Shown: positions 47,555 to 56,964 of the stretch, piece after piece
Numbering within the stretch: position 1 is the first letter of the stretch
Layout: each line of letters starts with the position of its first letter
Assembly (NCBI RefSeq): GCF_003073045.1
Contig: NC_037594.1
Span: forward strand, 24,186,927-24,250,926
DNA from: Pomacea canaliculata
Taxonomy: Eukaryota; Mollusca; Gastropoda; Architaenioglossa; Ampullariidae
Direction: 5' to 3'
Length of the DNA: 64,000 nt
Notes under the pieces: generated by a model
The model's input: only the letters and a program-made list of their open reading frames with translations
The model's database searches: none
What the model was told of the DNA's origin: nothing
Program-made: the position numbers and the translations under genes

Positions 47555-48230
47555 TATTTGTGAAAATAATTAAAGCCTTCCATTATAACAGCTCTTTATG
47601 GCATTTATAACACTGAAAAAATACCTTTATCACCACCTTCAGCCTTTTCATAACTTGAGATAATAAATTTTGGAACTAGAAAGCAGAAAATTAAAACACA
47701 CACACAAGAAGCCGGTACACGCGGAGACTGCAGATTGGAGGATACTGTCGGGGCTACAAGTTGTTATAAAATTACTCTCGCTAAACATGTGAATATTTTG
47801 TCAACCTTGATAATAGGGTATTTTAAATAGCAATCGCTAAAAAGACACCACTTTGTACACGGCCTTAATCGTAAAGCTCGTACTCGGCAAACGCCAATCC
47901 GACTACACATTGTCTAAAATTGCTCCGCTACACAAATAAATATATGTTCCACATAAATAATAGAGTATTTTTATTACTTATCATTAAAAGATACTTACCA
48001 CTTTGTATCCGGTCCAATACTCCTTTTTAACGGGAGCATCAAAGAAACTCTCATCTGCAAACTTGAAACCGACAACAATGTCGGCCATTTTGAATAGCAA
48101 GCGTAGGACCTCCAGCGGCCGCTAGCTTTGCTACGCTAGGGGTCTAGGTTCGCTAGCTTGTAGGGGCGCGCTCTTTACACTTCCGGCTAGATTGGCTAGC
48201 TTCGCTCGATTCGCTACGCCTATGCAACAC

Positions 48231-48597
48231 GTCTCAGGAGTCTTGATGTAAGTTTATTTTTCAAGATTTTCCATGAAACCCACCCCTAGAACCTTACAAT
48301 ACTACTAACTTAGTTACACAATACACTTTATAAATAAACTCCTGCGTCTTAGAGTCAAATTATAAAAGTAACCTTTAGCGTCTCCTTGAATACTATTGTC
48401 GTCTGCTTTGTCGCTTTTGCATTGTCCTTCCCTTTTACGGATCGACCAGGCCTTACTTATCAATCTTAGGCCATGCAGTGTTAACAGTGCGTACACAGTG
48501 TCTAAACTGTGTGCAAAAGGTTTCCCTTTCTTGCTGATCAGGGTCAAACATCGAACGAATCATTTATTATCGACGGTAACAAAGACACGTTCTGAAT
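48231..48597. other. Spacer between Harbinger and the TLR units
   Basis: No gene was recognised. Confidence 0.4.
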
Positions 48598-48796
48598 CCA
48601 AAGCTCTGATCGAACTAATCTAAAAACCTTTGAAACAGAACTTTTGTTGTTGTTTTTTTTTTAAGATAGCCATAGTACGTTCAGTCATTGAATTAGATCA
48701 TACACCTGAAAAAACAAGCAGACCAGCACACACACCTGTGCACGCATGAATCTTCAGACAAAGGAAACTCTTTGTTTTAGTTTTTTTTTTTTTTAA

Positions 48797-48925
48797 CAAC
48801 AGACAGTTCATCAAGAAGTTTTTGTTTCAGCATGCGGTCACTGATGTGCCAGCACCGCCCCTCAGCGAGGTATACGTGTTGAGAGGCTCGTACAGCTATC
48901 ACGTCTTCACATCTCTCATAAGATA
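48797..48925 (-). pseudogene. Leftover 3' tail of a TLR exon (unit 1)
   Basis: The stretch matches the last 35 or so codons of TLR2 exon 3 (the segment with EPLNTY, the C-terminal TIR helix and YELSVV) at good identity but with indels. It lies just downstream of TLR2 in the same orientation. No other TIR exon accompanies it. Confidence 0.75.
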
Positions 48926-48971
48926 CTTAATTAACAGATCGACTCACTAATTCAGTGTGCGTGCATGGGTG

Positions 48972-49115
48972 CAGGCCCGTTCTTACCCCCTGCGGGGTCC
49001 GAGGCATAGGGTATGTGCGGGGCCCTTGACACCACGATCGCCACGGTTGTTATTTAATGAAATGTGCGGGGCCCTAGGCAGATGCCTCGTCTGCCTGCCC
49101 CTAAGCACGGCCCTG
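48972..49115. mobile_element. hAT-type MITE, 144 bp
   Basis: The ends are CAGGCCCGTTCTTA and, from the right, CAGGGCCGTGCTTA. A perfect 8-bp duplication CATGGGTG flanks it (48964-48971 and 49116-49123). It is missing from the matching place in unit 2, which shows an uninterrupted site. Confidence 0.9.
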
Positions 49116-49314
49116 CATGGGTGTATGTGTGAGTGTGTGAATGGCCATCAACAGACATTGACGGACAGCTGGTGTGCACGAAACTATCACCGTTCTACAC
49201 GCATGCACTAAAAAAAAAAAAAAGAGTACAGCTTGTATACAGGTCAGTCTGCCTTAGAGGCATAATAAATCACTACGAAACCAGCGCAGGCAAGTAATTA
49301 AGTAATAAACGCTG

Positions 49315-49320
49315 TTTATT
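49315..49320 (-). terminator. Poly(A) signal AATAAA of TLR2
   Basis: AATAAA on the minus strand about 40 nt past the stop codon at 49359. Conserved in unit 2 at 56910-56915. Confidence 0.6.
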
Positions 49321-49358
49321 TACTACAAAGGGTCACAGCTTCACATACACAAACAAAT

Positions 49359-52300
49359 TTAGACAAAGGCAGGTGTTTGTTTTTTCACAACAGACAGTTC
49401 ATACAGAAGTTTCTGTTTCAGCAAGCGGTCACCGATGTGCCAGAACCGCCGCTCAGCGATGTACGTGTTAAGAGGCTCGACAGCTATCATGTGGTCACCG
49501 CTCTCACAATAGCGCGCTAGCTTGTGCGCCCTCTGACGGCGAGGTGGTGTCGTCTTTTCGTCCGGCCGTTGCTGTCGTCGCCACAGATGTGGTAAATGAA
49601 AACTACGACCATGACCAATACACCAAGCCCCACACAGTTTGTTACCAGCACGGTTATCAGGAATGGTGATCAGCTCGCGGCGGTCGTTCTTAGGCTTGTC
49701 GTCGCCAGCAGCACGATCTTCGCCTAAGTCTCTTGCTTCCTTTCTGGGAACATCGCCGTTCGGCGCCTCAACAAAGTCGCCTCCCCCATGATTATCGTGT
49801 CTTCTTATATCGTCTGCATCGTTACCGTCGTTATATTGGATGTTTCCGTTGTAGACGACTGCCTGCTGTCCGCCCCCGGCTTTCACACAGTCTGGACAAG
49901 GCCTGTCCTTTTTCCCGTCCTCCACGTCGTTATCCTCCCCGTTTTTATTTGCGATCTCATCGTTGTCATTATCGTCGTCGTCGTCGTCATCGTCGTCGTT
50001 TTTGTCCGCCATCCTGAGAAGAACGAATTTTCCAGCGTTGTGCTCCTCCAGATGTCGGCACGCGTGATCGAACTCGTAGCGACACCACGGGTTGCGGGAA
50101 TAGCCAGGTGTGATGAGCACCAAAGTGTTTCGACTCTTCACGATGGCGTTGGCCCTGGCCTGCCACGAATATGAAATCCAGCAGTTACATTAGGCACAAG
50201 AAATTTCAATTTGTAATTTCTCATGGGCAATGCAAATGACAAATATTACAGCATTTACTTCAGCGTGTAATCTACATGCATTTTATGCCCAAGTGGCCGT
50301 CTACTCAATTCTTTTGTTCTTCAAAATTACGCTTTATGTTATTTAAAATACCTGAATGCCTTACCATACGTGATGTGCGCTATCGAATCATGCAAACTTC
50401 TGCATTTTAAGCAAATGTTATATTGCCTTTCTCTGAAACACGCGCACAGATGGAATCTCGCAGACGTTTTCTTAGTATTCTGCTCTAAGGAACTGATGAC
50501 AAAATACATGGAATAGATTGTATCCCCTTTTTTAAAATCAAAAGGCAATGGCAATAGAAGATTAAATGCAAAGTAATAGACACTGATGTGCTGAATCTCT
50601 ATGCTGCAAGTTTCAAACTCCAAAACAATCGCTTCATTACAATGACGTCTAAAGTACAGTCCTGAGGAGGTATATGGAGGCCGCCATGTTTTCTGGTTGA
50701 GTAACATATTCAAAGCCAGCCAGTGCGAACGTTAACTTTTTGTCTCCTCAGCGCAATCGTCGTTACACTGGCATCATGGGTCTGGGAATCGTGTCATACC
50801 CGACTACAGCGAGGAAGAGCTGAGCGTCTGGGAATTGTGTCATACCCGAGTACAGTGAGGAAGAGCTGAGTGAAGTGTAGAAATGGCGAAATAGAAAATA
50901 ACTTTCTTTAAAATCATGCCCTCAAAGTCACAAATAGAGTCCGACTGGTTTTCTTTCCAAATGCGTCTACGAAGCATGGCAGCCAAGAACAAGTGCGCAG
51001 CTGTGTTGTCCCTCCCTTCCTCCCATCGTTCGATACATCAGTTCATTTTTTCCGAACATATTAGCTTGGAAAAACGTTTTTCTCACCTCTGCTTTGCATT
51101 CCCCGGGCAGTTCTTGTCTTGCTGGGAGGTACACGGATAGGGGCAGGTCTCTTTTTTCCAGCAGCGGCAACAGCACTTGGATCACCCAGGTAAGTGCCAC
51201 GTCATCCTTTTCATCGACAGACACGAACACGTCGTAATGCTCGTCTGCTGCAACAGGGCCCTCCGTGACCTCCTCCTTCTTGTACACCACTGTGCAATGA
51301 TAACAATCAAAATGATAAAGGACTGAACGCAACATGGAGTACACTCAGATTGTCTTCCTCTTCCATTCTCATCATTGTTTCATGATCACCACCTCACTTC
51401 TATTGTATCTTATTACGACTTTTATTACATCGACTGCTACCCCACCACCACCACAACAACCTTTTCTATTTCAGTCTATTTTAATACTTTATATTCCATC
51501 ACTGTTTCTTATCACTACGCGCTTTCCAAACTTCGTGTATACATAGTTATAAATAAATACAGTTACTCTTGTCAATAAATTGAAAAAAGAAGGTAGAAAT
51601 GTACCGATGGGTCTTGTGCAGCAAGCCTCCTTGCAGTGGCGGTACACCCAGAATAAGAGGATCTTGGTCTCGTACTGACGTCGCCAGCAGACGACCGCAG
51701 CACACAGCAGCAACAGCACTACGCACCCGCCGGCAATGCCCTCCACTGCCAGCCGACCACACCCGAGCGACGCCACCGACATCTCCGTCAGCGCCATCGT
51801 CTGCCCCTCTCGACGACAAGTCAGCGAGGACAAATCCTGACGTAGCTGTTCGTCCAGAGAAACGTCGTGAGGCGCTTCCGGCGGGAAATCGGGCGCCATG
51901 TTGTTGAGCAGCGAGGAGTCTTCTTCTCGCCACGAAGGCTTTGCTGCCTCTTTAGATGAAACGTTGCCGATGACAGTGCGAACCCACTCGCCAAACCAGA
52001 TAAAATCACAAGAACACTTGAAAGGGTTCCCTGTTACCTTAAGATGTTGTATAGGCAGGCGGCGAGCTTCACCAGGAAGTGACGTCAGCTGATTTTGGCT
52101 GAGGTCGAGCATAACGAGACTGCTAGCAGCGGCCATGAAAGATGACGTCACTTCTGTCAATCTATTATCGGCGATGTTCAATCCGTAAAGTCGCGGTAGG
52201 TAATCCAGTCCAGTGTCCAACTCGCGCACCTGGTGACCGGACATGTTGAGGTACAGGAGAGGGGCGGAAGGAAGCACAGCAGGGAGACGAGTGTACAGAT

Positions 52301-53278
52301 GTTGGATGGGATCGCAGTTCACCAGGGTGTAACCTCTCTGAGGTCGTTCCTGGCACGTGCAGCCTGGCGGACAGTCTCGGCTGACGTTGCAGATCAAGAC
52401 GTCTGGACTCCGAATAAGGAAATCGAAGGACTTATTTTTCAGCTCTGCTGGTTGCGCGCAAAAAAGCAGTGTATCAACTATCTCGTCTTGTCGCACAAAA
52501 CTTCTTGAGACGAGAGACACGAGCCAGTGCAGCCTGCAATCACAAATAAAGGGGTTGTTTTTGAAATAAGCGCCATAATTTCCGAGCTGCACCGCGTTGG
52601 GCGGACCCCATTGTGGTAGATAGCGAGGTCCTTGGCTTCCAGGGTGGTGATGTTGTTATAATTGAGGTTGATAAAGCTACCATACTGCTCTCGTGTGATG
52701 GTGATTCCCAGCTCGTTGGTGAGGCGAGAGATTCTGTTGTGACTGAGATCCATGTGAACACTGATGCTAAAAAGATACTGCCATTGCTCGTAGGCCGTCA
52801 GTAAGTTATAAGAAAGGTCCACCATTTTGACAGTGTACATCCCTTGTCGGAAGGCGCCCACCTCGATTCTCGCTATTTTATTGTGAGAGAAATATAGCTT
52901 TTCAATGCAGCATGCCTCGGAAAACGTTCCGTTTGTCAACACCGTCAAAGCGTTGTGAGAGAAATCAAGTTCCTTCAGTTGTGGCAGGTACGAAAAGTTT
53001 ACACTCTCTAGACTGCTTAGGTTGTTGTAAGAAAGATTTAGCGACAAGATTTGCGCCGCCAAAGGAATGTTAAAGAAATCTGTTGGCAGGAAGGAGAGGT
53101 CATTATGGGAAAGGTCAATACTCGAACAGGTCAAAGAACGTATTGATGCTCTTACAGAGTCAGTCGTGGCGTTGGCGTCAGTTAGCAACTTGCTTCTGAA
53201 GTTGCAGAAGGCAGCGTCTGCAGACCTCAAGCCAATAAACCCAAATCCAATCAGAGCTAAGATTGCAGCCCAGAACAT
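49359..53278 (-). CDS. Toll-like receptor 2 of this cluster (mcc-type), three coding exons
   Basis: Exons 51605-53278, 51087-51289 and 49359-50159, all GT-AG with phases 1 and 0, as in TLR1. ATG 53278 opens a clear signal peptide (MFWAAILALIGFGF). Leucine-rich repeats lead to an LRRCT (NNPFICDCRLHWLVSLV), an LRRNT (CPPGCTCQERP), more repeats, a second LRRCT (NPFKCSCDFIWFGEW), a membrane helix (AGGCVVLLLLCAAVVCW) and a TIR domain: YDVFVSVDEKDDVALTWV (box 1), TPGYSRNPWCRYEFDHACRH (box 2) and LLKQKLLYELS at the end. Between box 2 and the end lie about 160 residues rich in Asp, Asn and Gly. One base is missing near 52605, where unit 2 has a longer C run; with it the protein is about 892 residues. 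An acceptor just before the ATG suggests a 5' UTR intron. Role: membrane receptor of innate immunity, signalling through its TIR domain. Confidence 0.9.
49966..50010 (-). repeat. (GAY)n trinucleotide repeat coding for poly-Asp in TLR2
   Basis: An in-frame GAC/GAT run encodes about nine Asp, then a mixed Asp/Asn stretch. The matching run in unit 2 is at 57579-57612 and differs in composition. Confidence 0.85.
50160..51086 (-). other. TLR2 intron 2
   Basis: Contains two tandem 46-bp units at 50780-50871 starting GTCTGGGAATCGTGTCATAC. About 450 bp of this intron are absent in unit 2. Confidence 0.7.
51290..51604 (-). other. TLR2 intron 1
   Basis: 315-bp intron, acceptor TTGCACAG and donor GTACATTT. 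Conserved in unit 2. No other content. Confidence 0.8.
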
Positions 53279-55815
53279 CGTGATAGAAATATCCTTTTTG
53301 TTCTTCTGTTAGCAAGGTTTATGAAGGTGTATCCAGCAGTCGATGAAACAACTTTATAAAAAGGATGCCAAGAGAGCTTTAAAATAGCCGCTTCTGCAAT
53401 ATAATTAGACAAGAAAAAATTAGAAACGAAAGATTAAGCATAAATCATCATAAACTCAAACATTTAGAAAGATCAATCAATCAAGATAATGAAAGTAAAG
53501 TCAGCTGTTACAAATGGTGAGCAGTATACACGGCTTGTCGATGTAAGGCAACCAGAGACAAAATGACATAACGCTTGTGAATTATTCCAAATACCTTTTC
53601 AAGATAAATACGAGACAGTATGTAACCGCCACAGACCTTGTCCATTTATGTCTCAGTACAGGAATTTCACTTCCGCCATCTTGTTACCTCCTGCTATTAC
53701 GCATCTGAAACATAAATCATACGTGTTCAAGCCTACCTTGAGTGTTGTTATTTTCATAAGCTGACCTTCTGACCTGCAAATGGTCGCTCCGAGCACTACT
53801 CTGCTGTACTACATTGGAAAGAACCCTCACCTAGAGAGGTCTAAAACTCGTTGGTGTAACTGTTGAAACTAGTCTCAAACGAGTCCTTCTGTCGCTAAAA
53901 CTTTGTCGGATAACGATTCCAGTATCAAGAGGAAAATTCCAGAACACTGCAAGGATATCCTCTGTGCTGAAACTACTTCACTGTCTTGAAGACGTGTTCA
54001 TGTGCCAACAGAAGTCTGCAGCATACCTGGCATCACATGTCAAGGCTACATGGCTGGCTCTTTGTTACATCAAACCTCCTTGTTTTCAGTTCTAAAGAGA
54101 GTGCCACACGTTTTTAACAAGAGGAAACAGCCAGGGAGACAATTGTCTGTAATCCACTTCAGCTGCATGTGCAATAAAACAAAACACGTCCCGGATTGGA
54201 AAGTCCTTTTTGTGTCTCTTGCCGGAAGTAAATCAGCGTGTTGTTGATTACTTTTTTAGAGATGGATACCGAACTGTTTTTGGTTTTTGTACGCTTCTAG
54301 GAGGATAAGAAACGTAAAAGCCTCAGGACCTACTCTCACAATCCTAACCTGGTTGATCATTTAAGCATAAGTGCCACTAGGTTAACACACTCTATATATA
54401 TACATCTGGTTTCCCCGTGAAATCTTGTCCAACTCGCTCGCTGCACCTCTCCACCTGTATACCAGGATGTAACAAGAAATAGGTCAGAGGCCGGTCGGGT
54501 CAACAAGGAACACGAGCTGGGAGGTTGGATAGGGGTATGAATAGGGGTTGAGACCTAACTCCACCATGAATATTAACAGAACAAAATTACCGCGCCACCT
54601 CTGTGTGTGTGAGAGAGACAGAAACTATGTTAGCTTATTTACATCGTGAGGAGAGCAAAACGGATTTCTACACCGCCATGCGTTGCAGTCTGATCACAAA
54701 GACAGGCTAGAAAACACACATTCGTATGCTAGATGCAACGATAGCTGCGCGATGAAGGAAAAATGTGGTGTCCTATCGGAATTGTTACAAAATCAACCAT
54801 GCAAACCGGAGAGTGCAAACGATGGTGTTCTACATTTATCATCTCATCAAACCGTAGACATTACTAAGATCGCTGATGACGATAACAGCTTGACTGCTTT
54901 GTCGCCCCCACTCATCTTCACCATCATACTTACTTCACAACTGATTGTGCGCAGTGCCGCTAGCTTCACCTTTTAACACTTGGTATTTACGACCTCTTTG
55001 TGGTGGCTGGGGGCATCTGTTTACTATTTTAAAATCCGGAAGTGTGTGTTCGTTCTTTTATGTGTGTGAGAGCGTGTGGAGAGCAATGTCACACTTGTGT
55101 ACATCTAGCCTGTCTGTCGGTGACTGTGTAAAACTGATATAAATCCTGGTATATACGTGTATTCTATTAATAATTCCTTCTGTCCTTGCAAGTCATGCAT
55201 GCAGAAGTTCCTTCTGACAGAAAGTCACACAGGCCAAATTCCATGTGTAGTAAGACTTCAAGTGTCAACAAAATAGACTGACTTTTGTAAACAACTTTCA
55301 AAAACAGAAGATATTGCTAGAACAGTAGAATCATTGCTTTCAACAACATAATCCACTCGTAAATCACACTGTATCCGTTATTCTTGTCATGTATGTGACA
55401 CTAAATGTCCAAGCTTCCTGCTATCCTGTCTCAATTGCCTCTTTACAATGAATCCAGCTCTTCAGATTGCTTGAGTGTCTCTGCCCAAAAGTATACATAC
55501 CGGGAAGGTCGCTTTAATGTATGTAGATAAAAAAAAATGATATCATTGCTGAGCTGCTTAATTGATGCTTATTTCATATTCTACAGCTACTATTGAGAAG
55601 AGGGTCATGAAAGGATTGAGAGATCCGTATTGAGCAAAAATCGTGTCTTCCTGAAAATATAATGTCTGTTTGAGCACGTGTAAGGGTTAATGTAGTAGTG
55701 ACATTTTTTTTACAACTGAACCTCAAGAATTTGTGTACCTGTGTGACAGTCCTGTCACTAAAATCTGTGCTGCTGTATCAATAACATGTTGACATCTCCG
55801 AAGCTCTTATTATTA
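53279..55815. other. 5' flank and intergenic part of TLR unit 1
   Basis: Matches 60421-63876 of unit 2. No other gene was recognised; small frames at 54002-55142 exist in both units but show no domain and differ by indels. Confidence 0.5.
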
Positions 55816-56002
55816 TCCAAAGCTCTGATCACTATAATCTAGAAACCTTTGAAACAGAGAACTGTCGTTGCTTTTTTAAAGATAGCCATAGTACGTTGTC
55901 ATTAATTAGATCATACACCTGAAAAACAAGCAGACCACACACACGTACACCTGTGTACGCATGCATCTTCAGACAAAAGTAACTCTTTGTGTAGTTTTTT
56001 TT

Positions 56003-56690
56003 TTTTTTTTAACAACAGACAGTTCATCCAGAAGTTTTTGTTTCAGCATGCGGTCACTGATGTGCCAGCACCGCCCCTCAGCGAGATATACGTGTTGAGA
56101 GGTTCGTACAGTGTCATGGATCGAGTCAGAGTGCTAGGACTGGGCGCGTGTGTGGATAAAAGCGTGCGAATGATGGACTTTCTCTAAATGGAACGTAATA
56201 AATGACGTAAAGTGACGGTCAAAAAAAAAAAAAAAAAAAAGAGTGACGTAAAAAAGGAGGTGACGTTAGGAAGCAGCTAGAAGAAGAAGGACGTTAGAAG
56301 GCAGATAGAACAAGAAGGCAAGGACGTTAGAGAGTAGATAGAAGAGGAAGAACGTTAGCGAGTGGAAGAAGAAGGTTAGAGAGCGGATAGAAGACGGAGT
56401 GAGTTAGAAGAGAGCCTTTGGCAAGACATTGTGCCTCGCGAGTGAGTAGAAGATTGAGTGTGATTGTCAAAGAAGAAGCCCTTGTGCTAGTGACTGCATT
56501 TTTTTTAGTCAGGATTTGTTCTTTTGAGTTTTCGTTTAGTAAACACGAGCAGACTCGTACAGGCGAATCTTTATTTTCTGAGTGAAAGAACGCGCAATTG
56601 TCCGACCCGCTGGTGTGTTGGAGAGAGTGAAAGACGAGAGGCACTGGCGGCATCGTGACATACAGCTATCACGTCTTCACCTCTCTCATA
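56003..56690 (-). pseudogene. Leftover 3' tail of a TLR exon (unit 2), split by the solo LTR
   Basis: Same TIR-tail remnant as at 48797-48925. Here the solo LTR lies inside it, between GTACAG and CTATCACG. Its presence in both units means the remnant predates the unit duplication. Confidence 0.75.
56112..56660 (+). mobile_element. Solo LTR, probable Ty3-like, 549 bp
   Basis: Starts TGTCATGG and ends CGTGACA, with a 5-bp duplication TACAG on each side (56107-56111 and 56661-56665). Unit 1 has the uninterrupted site, so it is younger than the tandem duplication. Its first bases and its 3' part (GAGTGAAAGAA and nearby) resemble the LTR at 20504, so both probably belong to related families. No internal region remains. 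Strand is arbitrary. Confidence 0.85.
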
Positions 56691-56964
56691 AAATACTTAA
56701 CAGATCGACTCACTTCAGTGTAAGCGTGCATCGGGGTGTGTGTGTGTGAGTGTGTGAATGGCCATGTATAAGTTATCAACAGACACTGACGGACAGCTGG
56801 TGTACATGAAAAAAAAAAAAAATTGTACAGCTTGTACACGCTTCCGTCTGCCTTAGTGGCATAATAAATCACTGCGAAACCAGCGCAGGCAAGTAAGTAA
56901 TAAACGCTGTTTATTTAATACAAAGGGTCACAGCTTCACACACACACACACCGTTTAAACAAAT

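Larger units (their letters stand above)
41384..48088 (-). pseudogene. Harbinger Myb/SANT-like accessory gene, frameshifted
   Basis: Exon 1 (47999-48088) encodes MADIVVGFKFADESFFDAPV and KKEYWTGYKV and ends GTG|GTAAGT. Copy B sits in the following intron. The next exon, about 41765-41960, carries NQWTKGA, LFLMDTYAEHKEQFAIP and EVWKRIASEMQPQDATLLQQ then HLRKKWSNMK in shifting frames. The last, about 41384-41520, encodes RYKAILDFNKKTGQGRSRW and FYSRMAKILEGDP. The WT...W...L..KW plan followed by RYK....K.TG....W.FY is the Myb/SANT-like DNA-binding domain of Harbinger second proteins, which in studied elements help transposase reach the ends. Broken by at least two frameshifts. Confidence 0.8.
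39443..48230 (+). mobile_element. PIF/Harbinger transposon split by copy B
   Basis: Inverted ends begin GTGTTGCATAG and continue GTAGCGAATCGAGCGAAGC on both sides, about 35 bp with a small mismatch. They lead into further GCTAGC-type motifs. A transposase gene reads inward from the left end and a Myb/SANT-like gene inward from the right, the standard two-gene Harbinger plan. Without the 5.4-kb nested copy B it is about 3.4 kb, a normal size. A 3-bp target duplication was not evident. Confidence 0.88.
48598..55815. repeat. Tandem TLR unit 1, about 7.2 kb
   Basis: Unit 1 matches unit 2 (55816-63876) across the TLR, its introns, 5' flank and an intergenic tail. The junction is at TTATTAT|TATCCAAAGCTCTGATC. 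The two differ by several insertions and deletions: a hAT MITE in unit 1 only; a solo LTR in unit 2 only; about 450 bp of intron 2 (near 50400-50850) in unit 1 only; and about 780 bp (60978-61758) plus about 200 bp (near 61875-62080) in unit 2 only. Confidence 0.9.

Noticed and set aside
49733-50174. Plus-strand frames opposite TLR2 exon 3 with long Val/Ile runs
   Set aside because: They are the antisense of the poly-Asp repeat and mirror the receptor exon.
54002-55142. Small plus-strand frames conserved in both TLR units
   Set aside because: They are conserved only as part of the duplicated DNA; indels between the units break them and no domain is seen.
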